Assembly (NCBI GenBank): GCA_031273665.1
Contig: JAISRK010000015.1
Span: 1-14,490, forward strand
Length of the DNA: 14,490 nucleotides
Source of the DNA: Holosporales bacterium
GTDB lineage: Bacteria; Pseudomonadota; Alphaproteobacteria; UBA3830; JAIRMZ01
Reading direction: 5' to 3'
Positions 1-7,699 of this stretch are shown here, one piece after another. Numbering within the stretch: position 1 is the stretch's first letter; the number at the start of each line of letters is the position of its first letter. Below the pieces are notes generated by a model that saw nothing but the letters and a program-made list of their open reading frames with translations, ran no database searches and had not been told where the DNA came from. The position numbers were made by a program, and so were the translations under genes.

Positions 1-193
1 CAGAAGCAAAGGCACCAAAAGCAGCAATGAGCTGCTGAAAGGAATCTCCTGAAGGGAAAAACGTACGTCCCAAGATAGCCGCAAAATACCCATAAAGAGC
101 AAAGTCAAACCATTCAAGCGAACTTCCCGCTACGCACGATAAAATAACGCGCTTCAGCGTTTGAAACTCAGAAATCTTTTTTTTCGGCTGCAT
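1..193 (-). CDS. MFS transporter, ProP-like (MHS family), 5' part only
   Basis: Reading the minus strand from ATG at 191-193 gives 64 residues that run off the window edge without a stop. The segment has a short basic N-terminus (MQPKKK), then a hydrophobic stretch with SSLEWFDFALYGYFAAILG at about residues 24-42. This is very close to the first transmembrane helix signature (G-x-x-LEWFDFxLYG) of the metabolite:H+ symporter branch of the major facilitator superfamily, which includes the proline/betaine importer ProP. An inner-membrane proton symporter for a small zwitterion or organic acid is therefore likely, but the substrate cannot be read from this piece. A modest ribosome binding site (AAGGTG) precedes the ATG by four bases. 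The family call is fairly secure; calling it ProP itself would be a guess. Confidence 0.8.
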   Translation of the reverse strand, partial: MQPKKKISEFQTLKRVILSCVAGSSLEWFDFALYGYFAAILGRTFFPSGDSFQQLIAAFGAFAS

Positions 194-440
194 AAAACAC
201 CTTTTTATTTGGTCATCCGACATGAGCGCTACCCTAAAGGACTTTCTTTAGAAAGTAAAATGCCCTCTAGAACGCACTCTTTTCAAAGCCAATACACCTG
301 ACTATAGACTGTTCTTCTCCTGGAATCTTCATTTCTCCTTATGTAATGCAAAATTGAAAAGAGCTGTTTAATACTCTCACAATGTGAAACATGCGCCGCG
401 TGGGTTTACTATCTTCCAAAAGTTCGCAGTCTCTTTTTTG
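194..440. other. Intergenic region between the MFS gene and fabG
   Basis: This 247-bp gap has no convincing gene. It must hold the end of the fabG transcript and the transporter promoter, but I see no clear intrinsic terminator and no confident -35/-10 pair. Visible structures are a perfect 11-bp palindrome TCACAATGTGA at 377-387 (operator-like), a 6-bp stem ACTTTC/GAAAGT at 241-256, and a 21-codon minus-strand ORF (332 to 267) behind AAGGAG with only two bases of spacing, probably chance. Confidence 0.5.
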
Positions 441-1178
441 TTAGATCATGGCCAAGCCGCCGTTGACGTGCATCGTCTGTCCCGTTATGTACGACGCCTC
501 CTCGCTCGCCAGAAATAACACAGCCGCTGCTATTTCCTCTGGCTTCCCGGCCCGACGCATAGGAATAACTTCTTTAAAGCGCTGCTTCTGTCCATCGGTT
601 AACGCCTCCGTCATCGCAGAAGAGACAAAGCCCGGTGCGACGCAGTTAACAGTAACGTTGCGCGTGGCAATTTCTGCGGCGACCGCTTTCGTAAGCCCGA
701 TAAGTCCTGCCTTTGAAGCGGCGTAATTAGCTTGTCCTGCGTTTCCCGTTACACCGACAACAGAGGTGATATTGATAATGCGTCCCCAACGTTGCTCCAG
801 CATACCTTTTGTGACTGCGCGCATAAGACGAAAAGTTGCTTCTAAGTTGACCGTAATGACATGTTCCCAAGCTTCATCCGGCATACGCATCAATAAACTG
901 TCACGCACGACGCCGGCGTTGTTGACAAGAATATCCACGTTGCCAAGAGCGCGTTCAACGTTCGGAATCAATTTTTCGACTTCAGTTGTATCGGTCAGAT
1001 TGCATGGAAAGCTATGCGCACGCTCCTTAAGCGCACCGGCAAGCTTAGAAAGTACGGCGCGTCGCGTACCGGATAGCGCCACCGTCGCATTGGCCGCATG
1101 CAATGTACGCGCAATGGCAGCGCCGATGTCCCCTGTGGCTCCGGTAACAAGCGCCACTTTTCCAGTCAGATCAAACAT
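441..1178 (-). CDS. fabG: 3-oxoacyl-[ACP] reductase FabG
   Basis: This 245-residue short-chain dehydrogenase/reductase matches the usual FabG length. It reduces 3-ketoacyl-ACP to 3-hydroxyacyl-ACP with NADPH in cytoplasmic fatty acid synthesis (known for the family). Visible motifs are the nucleotide-binding TGATGDIG (12-19), NNAG (86-89), Asn111, Ser139, the Tyr152-x3-Lys156 pair in YAASK, VAPGF (180-184), and the C-terminus HVNGGLAMI typical of alphaproteobacterial FabG. The odd feature is Asp17 (GAC at 1128-1130) where the TGxxxGxG dinucleotide loop normally has Gly. All catalytic residues are otherwise present, so it looks functional. ATG at 1176-1178 follows GAGGAG and starts 14 bases after the fabD stop, so the two are very likely co-transcribed. 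No acpP follows, unlike many fabD-fabG-acpP clusters. Confidence 0.95.
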   Translation of the reverse strand: MFDLTGKVALVTGATGDIGAAIARTLHAANATVALSGTRRAVLSKLAGALKERAHSFPCNLTDTTEVEKLIPNVERALGNVDILVNNAGVVRDSLLMRMPDEAWEHVITVNLEATFRLMRAVTKGMLEQRWGRIINITSVVGVTGNAGQANYAASKAGLIGLTKAVAAEIATRNVTVNCVAPGFVSSAMTEALTDGQKQRFKEVIPMRRAGKPEEIAAAVLFLASEEASYITGQTMHVNGGLAMI

Positions 1179-1192
1179 ACTCTCCTCGCTTT

Positions 1193-2137
1193 TTAGCTAT
1201 TTTCTTTTAAAAATGTTTCAATATCTTGCGGCGTATTTAGTGTACTGATTCGCACTGATGACGCAATACGTCGAATCAACCCCGTCAAAACACGTCCAGC
1301 ACCGATTTCTATAAAATGGTCTACGCCCAAAGAGATCATACACTGAACACTTTCCGTCCATCGGACGCAATGCGTTATTTGATCTATAAGGAGAGGTACA
1401 ATGGCAGATTTTTTTGATACGGGTGCTGCAGTTACATTTGAAATAAGGGGAATCACCGGATCATTCATCGAAATACTAGAAAAAGCACCACGCATTGTTT
1501 CTCGGGCGGATTCCATAAGAGAACAATGGAAAGGTGCACTGACATCAAGAGGTACAATGCGCCTAGCCCCTTTTTCTATGGCAAGACGTTCGACCACGAC
1601 GAGAGCATTTTTCTCTCCACTTACGACCAACTGCCCAGGACAATTGTCATTTGAAATCGCGCAAACACCCTCCACTTCAGCCTCCTGCACAATCTTCTGA
1701 ACTGTTGGTTTGTCTAGCCCTAAAATGGCTACCATACCACCGGATCCTGCCTGTACTGCTACCTTCATAGCGCGGCCACGCAGGCGTAAAAGGTGTGCTG
1801 TCTCTTCTAAAGACAACGCGCCGAATGCTGCTAAGGCGGCATATTCCCCTAAGGAATGTCCGGCACCATAAGCGCTTTTTTCTGCCAACAAAAAACCGCC
1901 TTCTTCCTCCAGAACATGCGCTACAGCAAGGCTCACAGTCATAAGCGCAGGTTGCGCATTGTGTGTTTCTCTTAAAAGGTCTGTTGGTCCATGAAAGATA
2001 AGATGAGAAAGATGCTCAGATAACGCGTCGTCAACGCGCGTAAAGACATTCCGTGCCGCTGGGAAAGCGTCGTAGAGCTCTTTGCCCATGCCGACGAATT
2101 GCGATCCCTGTCCAGGAAACACAAAAGCACGCGTCAC
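1193..2137 (-). CDS. fabD: Malonyl-CoA:ACP transacylase FabD
   Basis: This 314-residue protein is the usual FabD size. The enzyme moves malonyl from CoA to acyl carrier protein to supply chain extender units (known for the family). The sequence shows the N-terminal FPGQGSQ (7-13), the nucleophile elbow GHSLGEY with Ser95, the malonyl-carboxylate-binding Arg120 in LRGRAM, the catalytic His204 in SAPFHCSLM, and the late IEIGAGRVLTGL segment. The start is GTG (2135-2137), supported by GGAGGGG four bases upstream and by the conserved MTRAFVFPGQG beginning. It is the first gene of a fabD-fabG pair and diverges from infA across 178 bp. No confident promoter for it was found in that gap. Confidence 0.96.
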   Translation of the reverse strand: MTRAFVFPGQGSQFVGMGKELYDAFPAARNVFTRVDDALSEHLSHLIFHGPTDLLRETHNAQPALMTVSLAVAHVLEEEGGFLLAEKSAYGAGHSLGEYAALAAFGALSLEETAHLLRLRGRAMKVAVQAGSGGMVAILGLDKPTVQKIVQEAEVEGVCAISNDNCPGQLVVSGEKNALVVVERLAIEKGARRIVPLDVSAPFHCSLMESARETMRGAFSSISMNDPVIPLISNVTAAPVSKKSAIVPLLIDQITHCVRWTESVQCMISLGVDHFIEIGAGRVLTGLIRRIASSVRISTLNTPQDIETFLKENS

Positions 2138-2262
2138 AACACCCCTCCGATTCGTTTGTACAAAAGCTACTGACTCTTCGGAGGAAGATCAAGGACGTGT
2201 TCCCTTATGTTGCAAAAAAACCGCAGAGAAACGCCAGCTCTTGGAATTCTACAGTGAGTAAC

Positions 2263-2312
2263 TTTTTATTCACCTGTTGCGTCGTTACAATGGCCCTTTA
2301 CGAATCAGGAGG
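2263..2312 (+). promoter_or_regulatory. Candidate promoter and ribosome binding site of infA-hfq-prfB
   Basis: A good -10 hexamer, TACAAT, lies at 2286-2291. The matching -35 is poor (TTTTTA at 2263-2268, 17-bp spacing). An ideal Shine-Dalgarno AGGAGG (2307-2312) sits three bases before the infA ATG at 2316. Transcription from this -10 would give a leader of about 18 nt. The ribosome site is clear; the promoter is a tentative assignment in the 178-bp divergent gap with fabD. Confidence 0.35.
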
Positions 2313-2315
2313 AAA

Positions 2316-2534
2316 ATGCCTAAAGAAGACCTATTAGAGATGTCCGGCACGGTGGTGGAGGTTCTGCCCAATGCGATGTTCCGTGTACAGCTTGAAAACG
2401 ATCAGGTCGTGCTAGCGCACACCTCTGGCCGTATGCGTAAAAACCGCATTCGTGTTCTCGCGGGAGATAAGGTAAACATCGAAATGACGTCCTATGATCT
2501 CACCAAAGGCCGCATTACGTTCCGCCATAAATAG
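2316..2534 (+). CDS. infA: Translation initiation factor IF-1
   Basis: The product is 72 residues, exactly the standard IF-1 length, and consists of one S1-like OB fold. It binds the 30S A site during initiation together with IF-2 and IF-3 (known for the family). Recognisable blocks are [19 protein letters not shown] at the start, FRVQLEN (22-28), the RNA-binding [16 protein letters not shown] (38-53) and the closing [13 protein letters not shown]. The ATG at 2316 is chosen over the in-frame ATG at 2277 because it follows AGGAGG and gives the canonical N-terminus. It is the first gene of infA-hfq-prfB. The hfq Shine-Dalgarno overlaps its TAG stop, so expression of the two is probably coupled. 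Confidence 0.97.
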   Translation: MPKEDLLEMSGTVVEVLPNAMFRVQLENDQVVLAHTSGRMRKNRIRVLAGDKVNIEMTSYDLTKGRITFRHK

Positions 2535-2548
2535 GAGCAACCCGAGTA

Positions 2549-2878
2549 ATGTCGACACAAGATGTACCCAGCTGTTCAGAGCAATCAAAACAAAAAGATA
2601 CCGCTCCTAAAAAGCGACCCGCAAGCGGACAAGATGCTTTTTTGAATTATCTCCGACAAAACCATCTTCCTGTAACGATTTTCCTAGTCAATGGCATCAA
2701 GTTACTCGGCAATATCACGTCTTTTGATAGTTTTGCACTCCTACTAAGACGGGAGGAACAAATACAACTTGTTTACAAACATGCGATTTCGACAATTGTT
2801 CCCCAGACCTCTATTAGTATGGATGAAATCCATGCAGTTGTGGGAAATCCAGATGCCAGTGATAGCGCTAAGGAGTAA
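2549..2878 (+). CDS. hfq: RNA chaperone Hfq with an N-terminal extension
   Basis: This 109-residue protein carries a clear Sm-like core. Hfq forms a hexameric ring that helps small RNAs pair with mRNAs (known for the family). The core runs from [11 protein letters not shown] (27-37) through Sm1 ([19 protein letters not shown], 42-60) to Sm2 YKHAIS (76-81) followed by TIVP. The proximal-face residues Gln28, Lys51 and Lys77-His78 are present. Two departures are visible: about 26 extra hydrophilic, Lys-rich residues before the core, and a rim patch reading RQNH, with fewer basic residues than the RRER of E. coli. AGGAG (2533-2537) lies 11 bases before ATG. Its last codons contain the AAGGAG used by prfB, which starts two bases after the hfq stop. 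Confidence 0.95.
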   Translation: MSTQDVPSCSEQSKQKDTAPKKRPASGQDAFLNYLRQNHLPVTIFLVNGIKLLGNITSFDSFALLLRREEQIQLVYKHAISTIVPQTSISMDEIHAVVGNPDASDSAKE

Positions 2879-2880
2879 TA

Positions 2881-3991
2881 ATGCGTGAAGAAATAGAACA
2901 TCTTGTTGCGCATATGCGTGAAGCCCTGCACCTCGTCAGGGGGTTTCTTTGACTGGGATGCCTCATTAGCGCGCTTAGATCAGCTGAATGCACAAGCCGC
3001 TGATTCTTCTTTGTGGGAGGATCCTACACAAGCCCAGAAAATCATGCAGGAACGTTCTACTCTTGAAGAAGAACTCCGTCGGTTCAAAGCCTATACTCAA
3101 GAATTGGAAGACGCGCTTGCCTTATTAGAAATGGCAATAGAAGAGAAAGACGACACTTCTGTACACGAAGCAGAAACACTTTTACAGGACTTAGCAAAAC
3201 GCATAGATGCATATCAGCTGGAAAACTTACTTTCCGGCGAAGCGGATACCAATGATTGCTACCTTGAAATCCATGCGGGAGCAGGAGGAACAGAAGCACA
3301 AGATTGGGCGGAGATGCTGTCCCGACTGTATACCCGCTGGGCCGAAGCACATCGCTACAAGGTAGAGATCTTCGAAGAAAGTCCCGGAGAAGAAGCGGGA
3401 CTTAAGTCGATAACCCTAAAAATTGCAGGATTTCGTGCGTATGGATGGCTGAAGACAGAGTCAGGAGTCCATCGGCTCGTGCGTATTTCCCCCTTTGATG
3501 CGAACGCACGACGGCACACAAGTTTTGCTTCTGTCTGGGTTTATCCTGCCATTGATGACGCTATCCACGTCACCATTGAGGAAAAAGATCTTCGGATTGA
3601 TACGTATCGGGCCTCTGGCGCGGGGGGCCAGCATGTCAATAAGACAGAAAGCGCTATTCGTATCACGCACATACCTTCTGGTATCGTGGTGCAGTGCCAA
3701 ACGGATCGATCGCAGCATCGTAATCGAGCCGTTGCGATGGATATGCTGCGTTCACGCTTATATGAATTGGAATTACGCAAGAAAGAAAAAGCCCTTGCGG
3801 ATCAGGCGGCAAATAAGTCGGAAATCGGTTGGGGCCACCAGATTCGATCTTATGTATTGCAACCGTATCAAATGGTCAAAGATCTTCGTACAGGAGTAGA
3901 GAAAAGCAACGCACAAGCCGTACTCGACGGAGATATCGACGCCTTCTTGCAAGCATCTCTGAGTTTGAAATTAGATAACATTACTTCTTAA
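2881..3991 (+). CDS. prfB: Peptide chain release factor 2, read through a programmed +1 frameshift
   Basis: RF2 releases finished peptides at UGA and UAA. The gene starts at ATG 2881 (AAGGAG at 2870-2875, two bases after hfq) and encodes 23 codons up to an in-frame TGA at 2950-2952. A +1 slip on CTT joins this to the frame starting at GAC 2951, so the coding parts are 2881-2949 and 2951-3991, giving 369 residues, close to the family norm of about 365. The long ORF that starts at 2903 is only the shifted frame with a spurious start. In the joined protein, the stop-codon-reading SPF tripeptide is at 203-205 and the peptidyl-transferase GGQ at 248-250 (AGGQHVNKTESAIR), preceded by AGAGGTEAQDW. 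It is the last gene of infA-hfq-prfB and converges with topA. Confidence 0.96.
2938..2953 (+). promoter_or_regulatory. prfB programmed +1 frameshift site
   Basis: The sequence AGGGGGTTTCTTTGAC contains an internal Shine-Dalgarno-like AGGGGG, a three-base spacer, the slippery CTT and the UGA-C stop. It differs from the E. coli site by a single base (TTT for TAT). In known systems, low RF2 lets the ribosome pause at UGA and slip forward, while high RF2 terminates there, so RF2 controls its own synthesis. Confidence 0.95.
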
Positions 3992-4083
3992 CAACGAGTT
4001 CTTACAAAGACAAAGGTAGGGATTCTTTGAAAAACGGAACCTCCTCTTTTCCTTACCTTGCCGATGCAAAATTGGATTGTCCA

Positions 4084-4112
4084 GAAAAACGAAAGCTCCG
4101 GAAACTAGGAGC
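4084..4112 (-). terminator. Candidate intrinsic terminator of topA
   Basis: On the minus strand, a 5-bp GC-rich stem GCTCC/GGAGC (4108-4112 with 4095-4099) with an 8-base loop is followed by TTTCGTTTTT. The topA TAG stop (4105-4107) falls inside the loop. The stem is short, so termination strength is uncertain. Confidence 0.4.
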
Positions 4113-6555
4113 GCACGCGTCTTTTTGTTGTTTTCTTAAACGAACGTTCCTTTGACGTTTTTTGCGGTGCCACTTCTAATCTTCTGAGGGCCTCCTTTAA
4201 GTCCAGAGAAAACATCTCCTCTGGTTTTCTAATGGAAAGGTACTGATTATCTCGGCGAATAAAAAGGCCAAAGCGACCGTGACCTATCGTCACAGGATGA
4301 CCTGTTTTCTCACACACACCCAATTTTTTAGGCAAAGAAAGCAGAACAAGGGCTTGTTTTAACGTAATATTTTCTGGATCAAGACCACGTGGAATAGAAG
4401 CCCGCACACGCGGCTGTTCTTCTTGCATTGAAAGCTGGTTCTTGGCGGATTGGTCTTTTGTCGCTGTTTTCTCCGCCGTCTTTGTCCATCGCGCCGCCGT
4501 TTTGGTCGGAACAGTATTCCCCCGTTGTACGTAGGGGCCAAACCGTCCTGTACGCAAAACAATCTCCTCTCCAGCATCGTCCTTCCCCAAAATTTTAGGG
4601 CCTCGTTGCTCTACTTTGTCGGATTCTGCTTCTGTAGAAGACTCCGCTATCTCTAAACGGCGTGTATATCGACATTCTGGATACGCCGAGCATCCGACAA
4701 AAGCACCAAATTTCCCGAGCTTCAAGCTAAGCCGTCCTTTTTTGCAGTCAGGACATTGACGGGCCTCTTCAACATCTTCAGACTTCTGGAAAATATGATC
4801 TTGTAACTCTTGATTGAGTTTCTCTATGACTTCGGTCAGTGAAAGCGTCTTTGCTGCATCCACTGTATCTTTAAAGCCCGTCCAGAATTGCGTCAGCACC
4901 TCTCTCCATGCCAGTCGCGCATTAGAAACGTCGTCCAATTTCTGTTCTAAATCCGCTGTGAAAGTGTACTCTACATATGTCTTAAAGAAACTTGTAAGAA
5001 AGGCCGTAACAAGACGACCCCGCTCTTCTGGGAAAAACACTTTTTTCTCAGTACGCACGTAACCACGATCGCGTAATACCTGCAAAATGCTCGCATACGT
5101 CGATGGACGCCCGATGCCTAATTCCTCCAGTTTTTTCACGAGACTTGCCTCAGTGTACAGAGGAGGAGGTTGTGTAAAATGCTGCAGTGGCGCAAGCGTG
5201 CGCAGAGTGGTCTTTTCTCCTTCTGAAAGAGGAGGCAAAACAGCGTTCACATCCTGCGGCTCATCCCGCGTTTCTTCATAGAGTCTTAAGAATCCATCAA
5301 ATACCTGCGTGGATCCAGTAGCGTGGAAGACAAATTCCTCATTCGCCAAATCGACGCTCGTCTGATCGAATAACGCCGCTGCCATTTGAGAAGCCACCAT
5401 GCGCCGCCAGATTAAGGAGTACAACGCAAAATGATCCGCTGGCAATTTGGTTTTCAGTTGTTCTGGAGTGCGCGTAAGATCCGTTGGACGAATAGCCTCG
5501 TGCGCTTCTTGCGCATTTTTCACTTTGTTTTGAAACACGCGTGGTGATTCCGGTACATAAGACGCCCCAAAAGTATCCGCAATCATCTTACGTGCTGTCT
5601 GTACAGCTTCTGGCACAACAGACACGCTGTCTGTTCGCATATACGTAATAAGACCGACAGAATCCCCACCAATATCCATTCCCTCGTACAAATTTTGTGC
5701 AAGTTGCATTGTTTTGCGCACGGAAAATCCAAGCTTTCGGGAAGCGTCTTGTTGAAGCGTAGAGGTAAGAAAAGGCGCGTAAGGATGACGCTTTACTCGT
5801 TTCTTTTCAAGTGACACGACCTTGAAATAAGAAGAGGTCGCACGCAACCGACGCAGAACATTTTCCGCTTCCTGCTGATTCTTTATTGCAAATTTATCGA
5901 GTTTTTCTTTTCCAATGGCTGATAGTTTTGCTTCAAAAGTGTCGTTATGAGATGTCAAGAATGTGCCGGTAATCGACCAAAACTCTTGGGTGTTAAATTT
6001 CTCAATCTCCACCTCACGATCCACCACCAAACGTAGAGCCACAGACTGCACACGACCTGCAGAACGGCTGCCAGGAAGTTTACGCCACAAAACAGGAGAA
6101 AGTGTGAACCCCACAAGATAATCCAACGCGCGACGTGCCAAATATGCTTCAACAAGCGACGCATTGATGCTTCGAGGATGCTGTAACGCCTCCAAAATAG
6201 AGGATTTTGTCACCGCATGAAATACCACACGTTGCACCTCGACGTTCTGCAGCGCTTTTCCTTGTCGGAGCACATCTTCCACATGCCAGGCGATCGCTTC
6301 GCCTTCTCTATCTGGATCGGTAGCCAGTAGCAGCTGGGTTTTTCCTTTCAAGGAGCGAACAATTTCTTTCATCTGACGCGCTCCACGCGCCTCAAGTTCC
6401 CAGTGAAATGCGAAATCGTTTTCTGGTTCAACGCTTCCGCTTTTCGAGGGTAAATCGCGTACATGTCCGTAAGTTGCCAACACCTGGTACTCTTTACTCA
6501 GGTACTTACCAATGGTTTTCGCTTTCGCGGGAGATTCAACAAGAACGAGCTTCAT
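4105..6555 (-). CDS. topA: DNA topoisomerase I (type IA)
   Basis: This 816-residue enzyme relaxes negative supercoils by passing one strand through a transient break (known for the family). The TOPRIM domain begins with LVESPAKAKTI (5-15), including the catalytic Glu7, and contains the metal-binding TDPDREGE (79-86). The active-site tyrosine is Tyr305 in GLITYMRTDS, and QEAHEAIRPTD (349-359) and LEELGIGRPSTYASI (476-490) are conserved. The C-terminal part has one four-cysteine zinc finger (Cys601, 604, 622, 628), then two repeats centred on RFGPYV (671-676) and RFGLFI (761-766), and a basic tail ending RRVRS. The start lies 20 bp inside dprA with only a weak ribosome site, so translation is probably coupled to dprA. 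Confidence 0.97.
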   Translation of the reverse strand: MKLVLVESPAKAKTIGKYLSKEYQVLATYGHVRDLPSKSGSVEPENDFAFHWELEARGARQMKEIVRSLKGKTQLLLATDPDREGEAIAWHVEDVLRQGKALQNVEVQRVVFHAVTKSSILEALQHPRSINASLVEAYLARRALDYLVGFTLSPVLWRKLPGSRSAGRVQSVALRLVVDREVEIEKFNTQEFWSITGTFLTSHNDTFEAKLSAIGKEKLDKFAIKNQQEAENVLRRLRATSSYFKVVSLEKKRVKRHPYAPFLTSTLQQDASRKLGFSVRKTMQLAQNLYEGMDIGGDSVGLITYMRTDSVSVVPEAVQTARKMIADTFGASYVPESPRVFQNKVKNAQEAHEAIRPTDLTRTPEQLKTKLPADHFALYSLIWRRMVASQMAAALFDQTSVDLANEEFVFHATGSTQVFDGFLRLYEETRDEPQDVNAVLPPLSEGEKTTLRTLAPLQHFTQPPPLYTEASLVKKLEELGIGRPSTYASILQVLRDRGYVRTEKKVFFPEERGRLVTAFLTSFFKTYVEYTFTADLEQKLDDVSNARLAWREVLTQFWTGFKDTVDAAKTLSLTEVIEKLNQELQDHIFQKSEDVEEARQCPDCKKGRLSLKLGKFGAFVGCSAYPECRYTRRLEIAESSTEAESDKVEQRGPKILGKDDAGEEIVLRTGRFGPYVQRGNTVPTKTAARWTKTAEKTATKDQSAKNQLSMQEEQPRVRASIPRGLDPENITLKQALVLLSLPKKLGVCEKTGHPVTIGHGRFGLFIRRDNQYLSIRKPEEMFSLDLKEALRRLEVAPQKTSKERSFKKTTKRRVRS

Positions 6556-7699
6556 AAGCCATTACTTCTTCAGAAAACGCCTGGGCATTCAGAGATACGT
6601 ATTGCCCCGTTGTGTAGCTGATCTGCCCAGTAACTTCAAGCTCTACAAGCGCCGTGAGAACGGCGGACAAAGGATACGGCATTGCTTCCAACAACGCCTC
6701 CACTTTCGTTGGTGCCGTTGAGAGCAGCGACAACAGCTGAAGGCGCGCCTTTTTAACCACATCTTCTGAAACAGGTTCTAGGGGCACATTTTCTAGTGGA
6801 GTAGTTGTTTGGGCAATAGGAAAAGAGAACAAGTTAAACGCCTGCATCACATCTTCTACGCTTTCAACCAGTGTCGCTCCTTTCTTCAGCAAAGCATTGG
6901 TGCCACGACACCGTGGATCAAACGGTGATCCAGGAACTGCAAATACTTCACGCCCATATTCAAGGGCGAAATTCGCAGTAATTAACGATCCCGAGCGGAG
7001 AGCCGCCTCAACGACGATAACACCGACACTTATCCCCGCGATAACGCGATTACGTTTTGGGAAAAGAGAAGCTTGCGGCGCCTGACCAAGCGGCATTTCT
7101 GACAAGAGAAGTCCTTCTTTTTTGATTTGCTCATATAAATAGATATTTTCGGGCGGGTATACCACATCAACACCACCTGCCAAAATGGCTCCTGTGCCTG
7201 TTTTAAGGCTTCCTTTATGAGCCGCCGCATCGATACCCCGTGCTAACCCAGAAATAACAAGAAAATCACGTTTTCCGAGTTCCTCCGCAAGGGAGTCCGC
7301 GAATTTTTGACCATTTAAAGAAGCATTACGCGCCCCCACAATCGCAAGAGGCGTTTTAGTACTAAAAGCGTTTAAAACGGCACTGTTCCCCAGCATTGCC
7401 AACACAGGCGGCCGATCTGGCATCCCCTTTAAACAAGGCGGGAAATCCGCTTCTTTCCAGAATAGAAACCGACCCCCCAAACGATGCGTATTCTCCCACT
7501 CTGTTTCAGCGACGTCCTTGGGACATGCCTCATATTTAGCGACCCCTCCACGTCGCGCTATAGCGGGTAAAGCCTCAAGCGCCCTTTTAGCCGTTCCGTA
7601 AAGACGCAACAACGTCCAAAATGTATTTGTACCTACACGAACGCTCCGGATAAGACGCAGCGCCGCAAGGCGTTCTTCATCGCTAAGATTTGCGGGCAT
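6536..7699 (-). CDS. dprA: DNA-processing protein DprA (Smf)
   Basis: This 387-residue, full-length DprA loads RecA on incoming single-stranded DNA and is needed for natural transformation where that occurs (known for the family). Its role in non-competent bacteria is unclear. The Rossmann-like core shows VGARNAS (121-127), SGLARGIDAAAH (150-161), GGVDVVYPPEN (175-185), FPKRNRVIAG (213-222), EAALRSGSLITA (231-242) and VPGSPFDPRCRGTNALL (255-271). An N-terminal helical region (about 1-60) and a C-terminal winged-helix domain (about 320-380) flank it. ATG at 7697-7699 follows AAAGGAA and overlaps the end of plsY by 17 bp. The gene end overlaps topA by 20 bp. The plsY-dprA-topA order is common in Alphaproteobacteria. 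Confidence 0.96.
   Translation of the reverse strand: MPANLSDEERLAALRLIRSVRVGTNTFWTLLRLYGTAKRALEALPAIARRGGVAKYEACPKDVAETEWENTHRLGGRFLFWKEADFPPCLKGMPDRPPVLAMLGNSAVLNAFSTKTPLAIVGARNASLNGQKFADSLAEELGKRDFLVISGLARGIDAAAHKGSLKTGTGAILAGGVDVVYPPENIYLYEQIKKEGLLLSEMPLGQAPQASLFPKRNRVIAGISVGVIVVEAALRSGSLITANFALEYGREVFAVPGSPFDPRCRGTNALLKKGATLVESVEDVMQAFNLFSFPIAQTTTPLENVPLEPVSEDVVKKARLQLLSLLSTAPTKVEALLEAMPYPLSAVLTALVELEVTGQISYTTGQYVSLNAQAFSEEVMAYEARSC

Noticed and set aside
448..1248. Plus-strand ORFs of 92 and 160 codons opposite fabG
   Set aside because: Antisense shadows of a well-supported gene, rich in Ser, Arg and Pro as such shadows usually are.
2903..3991. A 362-codon ORF starting MLRICVKPC as the prfB gene
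   Set aside because: Its first 16 codons are the wrong frame over the real N-terminus; the true start is ATG 2881 joined by the +1 frameshift at 2950.
4010..4062. Imperfect inverted repeat AAGGTAGGG / CCTTACCTT between prfB and topA as a shared terminator
   Set aside because: It has a mismatch, a long loop of about 30 bases and no T-run in the right place.
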